From the NCBI GenBank assembly GCA_021777105.1, contig JAIQZQ010000085.1, positions 33,107-97,106 on the forward strand: 64,000 nt of DNA, written 5' to 3'. The translations under genes were made by a program, and so were the position numbers. The notes below the pieces were generated by a model, which worked only from the letters and a program-made list of their open reading frames with translations, was not told the origin of the DNA and did not search any database. The stretch is from Candidatus Anammoxibacter sp. Lineage in GTDB: Bacteria > Planctomycetota > Brocadiia > Brocadiales > Anammoxibacteraceae. Below are positions 44,157 to 53,335 of the stretch, in pieces (the first letter of the stretch is position 1; every line of letters starts with the position of its first letter).

Positions 44157-45332
44157 CTATTGCCCGTTCAGTAATTCAATGTATAAATCTTCAGTCTGTT
44201 TCACAAAATTTTCAGCGCTGAACATTGTTTCAGCCCGCTTCCTTGCTGCCCGGCCAAATTTTGTTCTAAGCTCGCTATCTTCTATTAACCTTTCCACTGC
44301 TTTTGTTAGGGCTGTGGTGTCAAGCGTGTCAACTTTGTCGGCGGCGATAGCCGGAGTAGGTGTTAATCCTGAAATTTCCGTTTCGATAAGCTCATGAGCC
44401 TGCCCAACATTGGCCGCTACAATTGCCTTGCCCGCGGACATTGCTTCGGCAATGGCGCAACTGAGGGCTTCTCCGCGTGTTGACAGAAAAAGGAAGATAT
44501 CCATTGCCGCCAGGACTTGAGGCATGTCGCGCCTAGGGCCGTTTAGTATAACTTTTTCCTCAAGTTTTAGTTCACGGATGCGTTTTTGCAAATGGCTTGT
44601 TAATGGGCCGTGTCCTACGGCAAGAAATTTAACGTTCTTATAAGTTGCGGTTATATTTTTAGCTATTTCCAGGAAATAGTCATACCCTTTGTAATTGTCG
44701 AAACGGCTGGAGCTTCCAACTATTATTTCGTTTTCTGAAATGGCAAGCTCCTTTTTTAAATCATCGCCCATGATGTCCGGACGGAATTTGTTTGTGTTTA
44801 TTGCGTTGTAAATCACCTTTGAATTATCTTGCCGGGCAAAACAATTTTCCACTAAATCCCGCCTTGCCGCTTTGGAAACAGCTATAATTTTGTCCGCAAT
44901 AAAATTGTTTAAAAAAAAGTGCTGAATTTTATAAGCCTTGTTTGGAAAAGGGAGTGTGGTGTGTTTTGTGTAGATTGCTATCTTTCCTCGAAATAGTTTT
45001 GCCAAAAGGCATCCCCAGAAATCGGCGGGGCGCATGTGGGCGTGGATGATGGAGATATCTTCTTCGTCTATAAGTTTTATAAATTGAGATATGGATTTAT
45101 AATCGCGCCAACGCGTCATTGATAATTGTTCAACCCTTATTCCCAATCCCCGTATTTCATCCGCTATCGGTTCTGGAATGGTTTTATCCCTGCTGAACAG
45201 CGCGCATACCACTACGTTAAACTTTTCTTTATTGACGCCTTCCATAAACGTCAGCGCCATTTGCTCGGCTCCGCCAACTCCAAGAGTGTCAAACACATGC
45301 AGGATGCCTGTTTTCCTTATGCTTTTTTCCAT
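44157..45332 (-). CDS. GT4-family glycosyltransferase
   Basis: The 391-aa GT-B enzyme starts LHVFDTLGVGGAEQMALTFM, the acceptor-side motif of GT4 enzymes, and has IHAHMRPADF, YNAINTNKFRP, GSSSRFDNYKGYDYFLEIAK and FLSTRGEALSCAIAEAMSAG in the donor site. It is distinct from the neighbour at 42950 and convergent with it. The likely role is surface polysaccharide or lipid-linked glycan assembly. Confidence 0.9.
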   Translation of the reverse strand: MEKSIRKTGILHVFDTLGVGGAEQMALTFMEGVNKEKFNVVVCALFSRDKTIPEPIADEIRGLGIRVEQLSMTRWRDYKSISQFIKLIDEEDISIIHAHMRPADFWGCLLAKLFRGKIAIYTKHTTLPFPNKAYKIQHFFLNNFIADKIIAVSKAARRDLVENCFARQDNSKVIYNAINTNKFRPDIMGDDLKKELAISENEIIVGSSSRFDNYKGYDYFLEIAKNITATYKNVKFLAVGHGPLTSHLQKRIRELKLEEKVILNGPRRDMPQVLAAMDIFLFLSTRGEALSCAIAEAMSAGKAIVAANVGQAHELIETEISGLTPTPAIAADKVDTLDTTALTKAVERLIEDSELRTKFGRAARKRAETMFSAENFVKQTEDLYIELLNGQ

Positions 45333-45654
45333 TATATTATTTATAAATCCGGTGGTCTAAATGACAAATTAAGTTAAGGAATCTCTCAATTTAGGCAATA
45401 ATTAATAGAGCCGGCGCTGTTATTCGTTGACTCGCTAAGTTTTACACTTATAATGTTATTTAATGTAAAAAAAATCAAAGGCCGGATTTATTATGTTGCC
45501 TTCTATTTTGCTGTTTTACGGGAAATTTTAAAATATTTTAAATAAATTGTTGCTGATTTGTAAGTAAATTATTTTGACGCATAATATATCTATGCTGCAT
45601 TTCGATCCCTAAGGCTTGTGTCCTTTAAATTAATCAAAACATTGTATTTATAAA
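45333..45654. other. Noncoding divergent gap
   Basis: AT-rich region between the GT4 gene (reading left) and the flippase gene (reading right). No ribosome site precedes the flippase ATG, so a leaderless or very short leader is possible. No repeat is seen. Confidence 0.4.
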
Positions 45655-47127
45655 ATGGCGACTTCTTTAAAATCTGAAAATTCGATATTTCATAAAGTTA
45701 CTAAAGGCGGTAGTTGGGTCTTCTTTTTAAGGATTCTGGAAAAAGCCCTTAGTTCGGTTAAAATTATTATTTTAGCCAGGATTTTATCCCCTAATGATTT
45801 AGGATTATTTGGGACGGCGTTGCTTACTTTGTCAATTTTAGAAGCCTTTTCACAGACAGGTTTCAATGCCGCGCTTATACAGAAAAAAGAAAATACGGAA
45901 CAATATCTTAATAGCGCCTGGTCAATGTCGGTATTGCGGGGTTTTGTTATCTTTGGTTTGCTTTATTTCATGGCTCCATATGTGGCATCCTTTTTTAACT
46001 CGCCTGAATCTTCAAAAATAATTCGCATTCTGGCATTTTCAGTTGTTTTAAGAGGTTTTAATAACATAGGTCTGGTTTATTTCCAGAAGGAACTAAAATT
46101 TGAGAAAATGTTTATTTCCAGTTTTGTTCCAACTGTTATAGAATTCGCCGCGGTTGTTTCATTTGCCTTTGTTTTGCGAAATGTATGGTCGCTTGTCATT
46201 GGGCAACTTATAGGCGCAATGGCTGCTTTAGTATGCAGTTATTTATTGCACTCATTCAGGCCAAGGATAAAGATAGAAATAAGCAAAGTTAAAGAGTTGT
46301 TCGGTTATGGCAAATGGATAATGTGGTCAACTTTGATAATGTTTTTTGTCACACAAGGCGATGATATTTTTGTCGGCAGGTTTTTCGGAGTTACAGCGCT
46401 TGCTTTTTATCAGCTTGCCTTTCGAATTGCCAATATACCAACCACGGAAATAGCTAATGTGTTTTCGCAGGTTACATTCCCGGCTTATTCAAAATTGCAG
46501 GATAATATACCAAGGTTACAGGAAGCTTATTTAAGAGTTTTTCAATTGGTTACTTTTTTGTCGTTTCCAATAGGAGGTCTCATTTTGGTATTAGCTCCGG
46601 AGTTTACCGCTATATTTTTAGGTGAAAAGTGGTTGGCTATTGTGCCTGTAATGCGAATATTAGTCATTTCAGGGATGATCAGGTCTATTGCAAATACTGC
46701 GTATACTGTTTTTATGGCTATAGGGAAACCCAAAATAGACACTCGTTTATCTTTAATACGCTTGCTTGTTATTGCCGCGCTTATTTATCCATTGTCTGCA
46801 AAATGGGGTATTTTAGGGACTTCACTTGCAATTTTATGCGCAATTTCTATTGTGACCATAGGGTATATTTACAATGTTTTAAATATTACAAAATGTGGTT
46901 TGGGTAAATATGCGAGATTAATAATTATTCCATTGGTAAATACAATAATTTTTGTTTTTGCTCTGTATTATTTAAAGAAATGGTTTTTAATTGTAGATGT
47001 GGTTGATTTTATAGCATACGTTTGCATTTCTGTTGCTGTATATGTTGGTTTGACATATATTTGGGACAGATATCAGAAATATAATATGACAGCGCTTGTT
47101 ATTGATTGCGTGAAATCAATAAGGTGA
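45655..47127 (+). CDS. Polysaccharide flippase (Wzx/MOP superfamily)
   Basis: The 490-aa membrane protein has about 12-14 predicted helices and the N-terminal KVTKGGSWVFFLRILEKALS of the PST/Wzx group, then LARILSPNDLGLFG. It moves lipid-linked oligosaccharide across the inner membrane. The neighbouring transferases and methyltransferases fit an O-antigen or capsule unit. A Wzy polymerase is not evident in the window. Confidence 0.88.
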   Translation: MATSLKSENSIFHKVTKGGSWVFFLRILEKALSSVKIIILARILSPNDLGLFGTALLTLSILEAFSQTGFNAALIQKKENTEQYLNSAWSMSVLRGFVIFGLLYFMAPYVASFFNSPESSKIIRILAFSVVLRGFNNIGLVYFQKELKFEKMFISSFVPTVIEFAAVVSFAFVLRNVWSLVIGQLIGAMAALVCSYLLHSFRPRIKIEISKVKELFGYGKWIMWSTLIMFFVTQGDDIFVGRFFGVTALAFYQLAFRIANIPTTEIANVFSQVTFPAYSKLQDNIPRLQEAYLRVFQLVTFLSFPIGGLILVLAPEFTAIFLGEKWLAIVPVMRILVISGMIRSIANTAYTVFMAIGKPKIDTRLSLIRLLVIAALIYPLSAKWGILGTSLAILCAISIVTIGYIYNVLNITKCGLGKYARLIIIPLVNTIIFVFALYYLKKWFLIVDVVDFIAYVCISVAVYVGLTYIWDRYQKYNMTALVIDCVKSIR

Positions 47128-47162
47128 TGTGGGTAATGCAATATATATGAGGTTTGTTTAGA

Positions 47163-48248
47163 ATGGGCGAGTCGATAACAAGTTATTTGGAATGCTCTGC
47201 GTGTGGCGGAGAGTTGCGGGAAATAGGAGGGGCTCTAACATGCGCCGGCTGCGGCGTTTCCAATAAGAGCGTAGGTGGATTTTATGATTTTGTTGGGGGT
47301 ATAGATGACAATTTTGACTATATAAAATCAATAGATTTTCACGATCTGGAAGATTTCAAGACTCTAAATTCACTTATAGATGAAAGGGGCCTTGACGCGG
47401 GGAAAGAGGAGATTAAAGATCGATTCCCTCTGTTTTACAGATATCTGTTTGAAGAGGGGCGTTCGGATTGGAGATTTTATATGGGGCTACCGGAAGAGGC
47501 AAAGGTTCTTGACCTGGGAGCCGGGTGGGGGAACCTCTCTTTTGAATTCTCTCTAGAGTATAGACATGTTGTCTCCGTGGATTTTTCACCCAGTAAGTTG
47601 GGGTTTATGGCAACACGCAAGAGACTTGAGGGACGTGAGAATATGGATCTATTCAGGCTTGATATAAATAAAACGCTGCCCTTTAAGGATGGTTCTTTTG
47701 ATCTGGTTATACTTAACGGCGTTTTAGAGTGGGTTGGAGAGTATCATGAAGAGAAGGCTCCGGATGAATACCAGAGAGACCTGATAAGAGAGATAAGAAG
47801 GCTTTTAAAGCCCGGCGGTTATTTATACATAGGTATAGAAAACAGGTTCGGCTTTAAATACTTCCTTGGTTATATAGATGACCACCCGAAATTAAAATAT
47901 ACAACACTTATGCCGAGGCGGCTCGCAGATATGGTTAGTAATATTCAACGAGGAAAAGGGTATAGGACGTACACATATTCTTATAAGAAGTTAAGGCAAT
48001 TTGTGGAAGAGCTTGGCTTTGACGTTGAGCACATGCTGATCCCTGAAAAGGATTATCGTTATTATACGCATCTTTTTCCCGCTGATGAGCCGGGGATATT
48101 GAAATTTTTTTATAAGAGGAGTTTTGAAAATAATCCGATGGGTATTGGATTTAGGTTCATGCATTTGATGGGCGCCGTTTTCCCCTCAATTTTTAAGAAG
48201 TTTGTCCTTTGTTATTCCGTGATTGCCAGAAAGGGGGATGGGATTTAG
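47163..48248 (+). CDS. SAM-dependent methyltransferase with zinc-ribbon start
   Basis: The 361-aa protein has an N-terminal CSACGGEL...CAGCG cysteine pair set (about residues 11-31), a likely zinc ribbon, then a class I methyltransferase with motif I VLDLGAGWGNLSFEFSL and LDINKTLPFKDGSFDLVIL. It probably methylates a sugar or other glycan part. The ATG at 47163 has GAGG ten bases upstream; a TTG at 47154 is in frame. Its stop TAG shares a base with the GTG start of the next gene, so the two are coupled. Confidence 0.83.
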   Translation: MGESITSYLECSACGGELREIGGALTCAGCGVSNKSVGGFYDFVGGIDDNFDYIKSIDFHDLEDFKTLNSLIDERGLDAGKEEIKDRFPLFYRYLFEEGRSDWRFYMGLPEEAKVLDLGAGWGNLSFEFSLEYRHVVSVDFSPSKLGFMATRKRLEGRENMDLFRLDINKTLPFKDGSFDLVILNGVLEWVGEYHEEKAPDEYQRDLIREIRRLLKPGGYLYIGIENRFGFKYFLGYIDDHPKLKYTTLMPRRLADMVSNIQRGKGYRTYTYSYKKLRQFVEELGFDVEHMLIPEKDYRYYTHLFPADEPGILKFFYKRSFENNPMGIGFRFMHLMGAVFPSIFKKFVLCYSVIARKGDGI

Positions 48249-49228
48249 TGTTAAAGCAGCTTGAAGAAATACTTCTTTCAAATAGCAATGGGACGGGCGC
48301 CGATAGTGGCGGGTTTTCTTTTTATATGGTTAAGAGAAGAAAATTTTTAAATTTCCTCGTTTTTCCGCGTCAAGGGGCAGAGCCCGGTTATTTTATTAAG
48401 ACGGTCAGGTTTAAACGGGATAATTCTCTTATAGAAAGGGAATTTACCGGCGCTAAGAAGTTTAATGACTTGCTCAAAGGGAATGAAATTCTGCATACTC
48501 CATACCCTTTTGATCTTGTTTGTGTAGATTCAAGAAAGGTCTTTTTTACAAAGTATATCACCTATAGGGAATTGTCAAAGGGGCTGCTTGACTTTCCAGA
48601 TACTCTTAAAAGAATAACTAAAATCATCAATCTTCTCGGCGAATCTTCAATTGAACGACTTGATAATAACGGCATGGAGGCTGTGGGGGGCGAGCTGGAA
48701 AGTGGGCTTTTACAGCTCAAAATCGGTTATGGCGGCGCCGACGAGATATTGGCCGCTCTGGATTTAAAAAGCCTTGTAAAAGAAATAGGCCGCGTAGTAA
48801 TGGTTCATTTAGATATGGGCCTTAATAATGTTCTGGTTACTAAGGAAGGTAAATACTATGTGTGTGATTGGGAGTTTTATCAGGATCGCGGGCTTCCTCT
48901 CTACGACATTCTTTATTTTATAGTTCATTTTTTTGGGTGCTACCATCAGGGACATTGCAGTGATTTTGCTACCTCATCAGACACTTTCGGTGTTATTACT
49001 TATTGTTTTTGCGATAAAAATGAGACGTCCGACATGGTGGTGGGTACTATTAGCGCCTATTGCGAAAAGTTTGGTATTGATATTACTCTTTATCCGAGAG
49101 TCCTTCTTTATATCCTTATGAGAGTTGAGAACCTTGTGATTGAGGGTAGGTGGGCGCAGAAGAAGGGATATTTCGGCTCTATGGCAAAGGCAGTTTTAAT
49201 GAACATAAATAAATTTCGTTTTGAGTGA
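48248..49228 (+). CDS. Kinase-like / phosphotransferase protein
   Basis: The 326-aa protein resembles small-molecule or lipopolysaccharide kinases of the protein-kinase-like fold: FIKTVRF (the lysine may be the ATP ligand), the catalytic loop VHLDMGLNNVLV (HxDxxxxN) and VCDWEF (DFG-like). The GTG at 48248 overlaps the previous stop and has GGGGGATGGG upstream; the frame extends back to 48209 inside the methyltransferase gene. It probably phosphorylates a sugar or lipid made by the neighbouring enzymes. The family is assigned from these motifs only. Confidence 0.65.
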   Translation: MLKQLEEILLSNSNGTGADSGGFSFYMVKRRKFLNFLVFPRQGAEPGYFIKTVRFKRDNSLIEREFTGAKKFNDLLKGNEILHTPYPFDLVCVDSRKVFFTKYITYRELSKGLLDFPDTLKRITKIINLLGESSIERLDNNGMEAVGGELESGLLQLKIGYGGADEILAALDLKSLVKEIGRVVMVHLDMGLNNVLVTKEGKYYVCDWEFYQDRGLPLYDILYFIVHFFGCYHQGHCSDFATSSDTFGVITYCFCDKNETSDMVVGTISAYCEKFGIDITLYPRVLLYILMRVENLVIEGRWAQKKGYFGSMAKAVLMNINKFRFE

Positions 49229-49253
49229 AATTTACTTTAAAGCTCCTGTGTAT

Positions 49254-50477
49254 CTATTTTTTTATTCTGCGTGATAACCGCAATCTTAAGAAAGTACTCC
49301 TTATATATTCAAATCCACACCCTGCAAACAGGAGCAGGATAGGTTCAATGGGGCTCCTGATACGGTCGTTGCCCCAGAAAAGAAGCGCAATTAAAGTGTA
49401 GAAAACAGGAATTATATATAAGATTAATGATTGCCTCCATTTTTTTATTGTAACTAAAGAACCCAACATTGCCAAGGATATGACGATCATATATTGGAGC
49501 GATGCCGGGTCCACGGCGCGGTTCAGATGCCAGAATAGCTTGAATTTATATAACGCTAGTTTTGCGATATAGAGTGGGCGCTCCATTATAAACTGCATGG
49601 CTCGCGTTGTGTAAAGCTTGTCCAACGCGACAGGCGAAAGGCCTTGCGTTTCGCCCGGCTTTATTAAGCCGGATTTCTTGGGGTGTATCCATCCTCCCTG
49701 AAAATGGTCAAATACATTTGGATTGTTTGAGCCCAGTAGCACTGTTCCACTCATAGTTGAAACAGGCACAAATGCATTGTATACAACGTAGTTGCGAATT
49801 GTCCAAGGTACTATTACAAAAGACATTACACTGACAATCGTTAATCCGGCGATTACGATCCGTTTTAAATTGCCAATAAATGAGCAGTATGCCCACAAAA
49901 ATATAACCGGCATAAAAGGCAGCATGACGGGACGCGTTAGCGCTGCCAACCCCATAAAGAAGCCGCTTGCCACCCAATATTTAATGCGCGGAATGTTGCG
50001 GCTCTTTAGCATAAATAGAACAGATAGGCAAAGCCAAAAGGTAAACGGCGTCTCCGTCAGGATATAACCATTCCAATGGAAAAGCATAAAGTAAAACACC
50101 GACCACCATGCGGCATACCAGCCTATTTTCGATCCAAAAGCCTCTCTGCCCATAAAATATATGACGCAACATGTTAGAGAGCCTATAACAGAGAGGAATA
50201 TCCTAATTAGGAATGTGTTTACTCCAAAAAGCGCGTAAACTACTCCCATTGCCAAAGGGAAAAGCGGAGGACGCGAAGGGGCCGAGTAAATTCCGCTTTC
50301 GGCAAAATTTACGGCTATCTCATGATAATCCCAAGCGTCGCCGGCAGGCGTGTCGTCAATGCCTACAAAAGCGATGTTGTAAACAATTCTGATGATCAGG
50401 GCGATAAGGAAGAGGATAGAGAGATGCCAAATGCATCGCGGCGACCGAATTGCGGGCGAATCACTTTTGCTTGCCAT
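49254..50477 (-). CDS. GT39-like membrane glycosyltransferase
   Basis: The 407-aa protein has about ten membrane helices and the acidic N-terminal loop GIDDTPAGDAWDYHEIA, typical of PMT/ArnT-type (GT39/GT83) enzymes that use polyprenyl-phosphate sugars outside the inner membrane. The block SAPSRPPLFPLAMGVVYALF follows the first loop. It is convergent with the kinase-like gene. Substrate unknown. Confidence 0.83.
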   Translation of the reverse strand: MASKSDSPAIRSPRCIWHLSILFLIALIIRIVYNIAFVGIDDTPAGDAWDYHEIAVNFAESGIYSAPSRPPLFPLAMGVVYALFGVNTFLIRIFLSVIGSLTCCVIYFMGREAFGSKIGWYAAWWSVFYFMLFHWNGYILTETPFTFWLCLSVLFMLKSRNIPRIKYWVASGFFMGLAALTRPVMLPFMPVIFLWAYCSFIGNLKRIVIAGLTIVSVMSFVIVPWTIRNYVVYNAFVPVSTMSGTVLLGSNNPNVFDHFQGGWIHPKKSGLIKPGETQGLSPVALDKLYTTRAMQFIMERPLYIAKLALYKFKLFWHLNRAVDPASLQYMIVISLAMLGSLVTIKKWRQSLILYIIPVFYTLIALLFWGNDRIRSPIEPILLLFAGCGFEYIRSTFLRLRLSRRIKK

Positions 50478-50594
50478 ATTAAAATTCCAGAGCTATACAT
50501 ATAAAGAGATAAATCATTTCAGATTTCTCGAAATAACATCAACGATGTGTGTGTCAATGCCAAGTTATTTTTGCGCAGCCCCTTAGCATGTCGT

Positions 50595-51347
50595 TTAAAT
50601 CAGGGCGTCTCTCTTTGTGCATAAAAAAAGAAACTCGTTTTTGCCTGCGCCGATGTTTTTGGCTTGATTTTTAATAGCTTCAGACAAATTAATGGTTTGC
50701 GCAATAAAGCCGGCTTTTTCAAGCCGGTTCTTGAAATCCTTCCCGTATCTACGCACATGGTCATGTTGACCAAAGGCACGCTCGCGTTCTTCAGGGCTTC
50801 TAATAGAGAAGTCTTCAAATGTTGTATCTCCTTCTATTGGAACCATGATTGCGGCCCAGCCATTTGGCTTTAAGACTCTCCGAAATTCCATAAGACCTTT
50901 TATATCTTCAATTACATGCTCCATTACGTGGCTGCAATAAATTATATCAAAAGCGCTGTCAACGCATGGTATGGTTGTAATGTCCATTTGTATATCAGTT
51001 CCTGATGAGTCAAATTCAGCGGTAATGTACTGTAAATTGTGGACTTTTTTTAGCCTTCGCTCAAATTGAGGCTCAGGCGCTATATGAAGCATTCGTTTCC
51101 GTGTTTGATCAAAAAGGTTTGTGTTGTTTTCGAAGAAGAGCCAAGCCATCCTGTGCCGTTCGAGCGATCCGCACACAGGGCATAAAACATTGCGGCGCAA
51201 AACAGCCCCAAAGTCGTAAAAAACCCTCACATGGCTTTGGCACACAGGGCAAAAGTATTTGTTGCCGAAAAAAAAGATCTTTTTTAAAGCAATTTTTAAC
51301 TTGTCCGGCGCAAAATGTTTGACTTTGTCTATAATGTTGGCGCGCAT
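50595..51347 (-). CDS. SAM-dependent methyltransferase with cysteine cluster
   Basis: The 250-aa protein has an N-terminal zinc-type pair (FCPVCQSHV and VLCPVCGSLERHRM), then MLHIAPEPQFERRLK, IIYCSHVMEHVIEDIKG and FRRVLKPNGWAAIMVP, the class I methyltransferase core. It resembles methyltransferases often found in O-antigen or capsule clusters. It is 117 bases upstream of the GT39-like gene on the same strand, so it may be co-transcribed with it. Confidence 0.82.
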   Translation of the reverse strand: MRANIIDKVKHFAPDKLKIALKKIFFFGNKYFCPVCQSHVRVFYDFGAVLRRNVLCPVCGSLERHRMAWLFFENNTNLFDQTRKRMLHIAPEPQFERRLKKVHNLQYITAEFDSSGTDIQMDITTIPCVDSAFDIIYCSHVMEHVIEDIKGLMEFRRVLKPNGWAAIMVPIEGDTTFEDFSIRSPEERERAFGQHDHVRRYGKDFKNRLEKAGFIAQTINLSEAIKNQAKNIGAGKNEFLFLCTKRDALI

Positions 51348-51392
51348 TTATCAAAATAAAAGTGATCTAAAGTTAAAAATGACTAAAGTGAG

Positions 51393-51422
51393 CTAAAGTT
51401 TAGGTAAAAATCAAAGATTTTT
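51393..51422 (+). repeat. Left 30-base direct repeat flanking uma2
   Basis: CTAAAGTTTAGGTAAAAATC plus AAAGATTTTT is identical to 52166-52195. Each copy contains an AAAAATC-AAA-GATTTTT hairpin. Similarity at lower level continues on both sides. Confidence 0.8.
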
Positions 51423-51467
51423 GAGATGCTTTTATAGAAGCAAACTGGAAATAAGTAGGTTTAAAAA

Positions 51468-52028
51468 TTATTCAAAGACATTTTTCAGCTCTATAATTAA
51501 TCCGTTGATTGTCTTTAGTTCAAATTTATCATCTTCTCCATAAACACCTATTTCCTGAAATTTATCGTTAATTAGATAAAAATGCTCTGCGTAATTTGCA
51601 ATAGAATCAACTATAATATATTCTTTTACACCGGCGTCTTCATATGCCTTTTTCTTTTCGCGTTTATCCCTCAACGTCCCCTTTGGATCTCTTGATAATA
51701 TTTCAATTACCAAATCAGGCGCTCCCTGTATATTTTTTTCAGTAACGATATCCATGCGTTCTTTTGCGATGAAGAGGACATCGGGTTGCACAACTGTGTA
51801 TTCATTAAGCACAACATCAATCGGCGCGTCATAAATTTTTCCAAGTTTTTCTTTAATAATGTAGTTCGCTAAAATAATCTCAATATTTCTTGATACGTCC
51901 TGATGTTTTGTGTATGGAGCCGGAACCATATAAGCCTCCCCGTTAACTATCTCCCATCGCTTATCGTCTGGGAAATGAATGTAATCCTGATATGTGTAAT
52001 AATCTTTTTTAATTGCGGCAACTACCAT
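51468..52028 (-). CDS. Uma2-family (DUF820) predicted nuclease
   Basis: The 186-aa protein has the Uma2 layout: TYQDYIHFPDDKRWEIVNGE at the start, VVQPDVLFI, PDLVIEILSRDPKGT and KKKAYEDAGVKEYIIVD, with the PD-(D/E)XK-type acidic and lysine residues. The molecular role of the family is not established; DNA cleavage is predicted. GGAG lies six bases before the ATG. The gene is enclosed by 30-base direct repeats, so it may be a small inserted unit. Confidence 0.88.
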   Translation of the reverse strand: MVVAAIKKDYYTYQDYIHFPDDKRWEIVNGEAYMVPAPYTKHQDVSRNIEIILANYIIKEKLGKIYDAPIDVVLNEYTVVQPDVLFIAKERMDIVTEKNIQGAPDLVIEILSRDPKGTLRDKREKKKAYEDAGVKEYIIVDSIANYAEHFYLINDKFQEIGVYGEDDKFELKTINGLIIELKNVFE

Positions 52029-52423
52029 TGTTATCTCCTTTAATTGTTATTTGAAGATGGAAAATAACAAGCTATATACATAATGATAAAAAAATTACAG
52101 CCAAGCTCTAATTTATTCTAATAAATGAGGATAAGCAAATTAAAGTTTAAAGTGAATAAAGTTATCTAAAGTTTAGGTAAAAATCAAAGATTTTTAATAT
52201 GTTCGTCAGAAACAAACAGGAAGCTGGGGTTTCACAAGCGATTGTATTCCGAAATTGGAGTTTTGGAACGATTCAGAGGTCGGTAATTGAAAACAGATAT
52301 CCCGCATCCTGTAACCGCGCCATCCCCAGTTCGAAATTTGCAATTCACAGTTGGCAATAAGATATTCTTGGCCTCTAATAAGTATCCGGTATCAATCATT
52401 CAGAATCAAGCGCCGGCAACCAG
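52029..52423. other. Noncoding gap with direct repeat and filler
   Basis: It holds the right-hand 30-base repeat (52166-52195) and then intergenic filler. GGAGTTTTGGAACGATTC at about 52257 also occurs, inverted, near 60655-60690. No gene is supported. Confidence 0.5.
52166..52195 (+). repeat. Right 30-base direct repeat flanking uma2
   Basis: Identical to 51393-51422; the two lie 773 bases apart in the same orientation. Confidence 0.8.
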
Positions 52424-53311
52424 CTACACTTCCACTTCAATACCTTCTTGCGCCAGGAACAGTTCCATTCCTTGTAACGAGGATTTGTTATCTTCAACAA
52501 GTTTATTATAGATGCTTTCAAGCTGATCATCGCTTCTAACCGGTTCATGGTGGGTCAAATAAGTCCTTTTGGCGTTGGCTTGTATTGCCATATTGACGCT
52601 TGAGTCAAAAGTGCCGTGGCCCCATCCTTTTTTCATCTTATATTCTTCATTTGTGTAAGCGGAATCTACAACGAGGATGTCAACGTCTTTTATAAAATCG
52701 TACAGCATCTGATTTTTTTGGTTAATAAGGTCTTTGTATTCTTCATAAAAATCATCTTCCGGGTCGTATATATTGAATGGTGGTTCATTATCGCCGGTGA
52801 AAAACATTGTTTTTCCGTTGCACTCAATTTTATACCCAAAGTTAAGCACGGGATGGTTCATTAAAATATTGGTAACCTTGGCGGAGCCGACTTCAACTAC
52901 CTGTTTTTCATGCAGCGAGGTGTATTGCATTTCCGCTTTTAATTCAGATTCGCGGACCGGGAAGTAGCAGTACTCCATCTGTTGTCCTAATATGTCCTTA
53001 AGGCTTTTTTTATACACAGGGTCGAATGCGCCGTAAACATCCACTGTGTTATTGGGTATAAAGATAGGCGTGAAGAATGGAAGCCCCTGGATATGGTCCC
53101 AGTGTGTATGCGTGATAAATAGAGAGCATTGCAGCGGCATGCGCGCCATAAGCGTTTGCGCAAGGGGGAAAATGCCGGTCCCGGCGTCAATGATAATGAT
53201 ATCGCCTTCGTCCGTTTCAACCTCAAGGCATGTGGTGTTGCCGCCATATTTTATAGTGTCTCTTCGCGGGCAGGCAATAGAGCCGCGCGTTCCCCAAAAT
53301 CTGACTTTCAT
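52424..53311 (-). CDS. Metallo-beta-lactamase-fold hydrolase
   Basis: The 295-aa protein has the complete MBL-fold metal site: THTHWDHIQG (HxHxDH), MNHPVLNFGY, FTGDNEPP, VVDSAYT and LTHHEP. The start VRFWGTRGSIACPR and GGNTTCLEV are typical of the group related to cyclic-nucleotide phosphodiesterases and RNase Z-like enzymes. It is 24 bases after the HDOD gene, so the two form an operon; a role in cyclic-nucleotide signalling is possible but not shown. Confidence 0.85.
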   Translation of the reverse strand: MKVRFWGTRGSIACPRRDTIKYGGNTTCLEVETDEGDIIIIDAGTGIFPLAQTLMARMPLQCSLFITHTHWDHIQGLPFFTPIFIPNNTVDVYGAFDPVYKKSLKDILGQQMEYCYFPVRESELKAEMQYTSLHEKQVVEVGSAKVTNILMNHPVLNFGYKIECNGKTMFFTGDNEPPFNIYDPEDDFYEEYKDLINQKNQMLYDFIKDVDILVVDSAYTNEEYKMKKGWGHGTFDSSVNMAIQANAKRTYLTHHEPVRSDDQLESIYNKLVEDNKSSLQGMELFLAQEGIEVEV

Positions 53312-53335
53312 GTTTTTTCTCCATAACTAAGGCTC

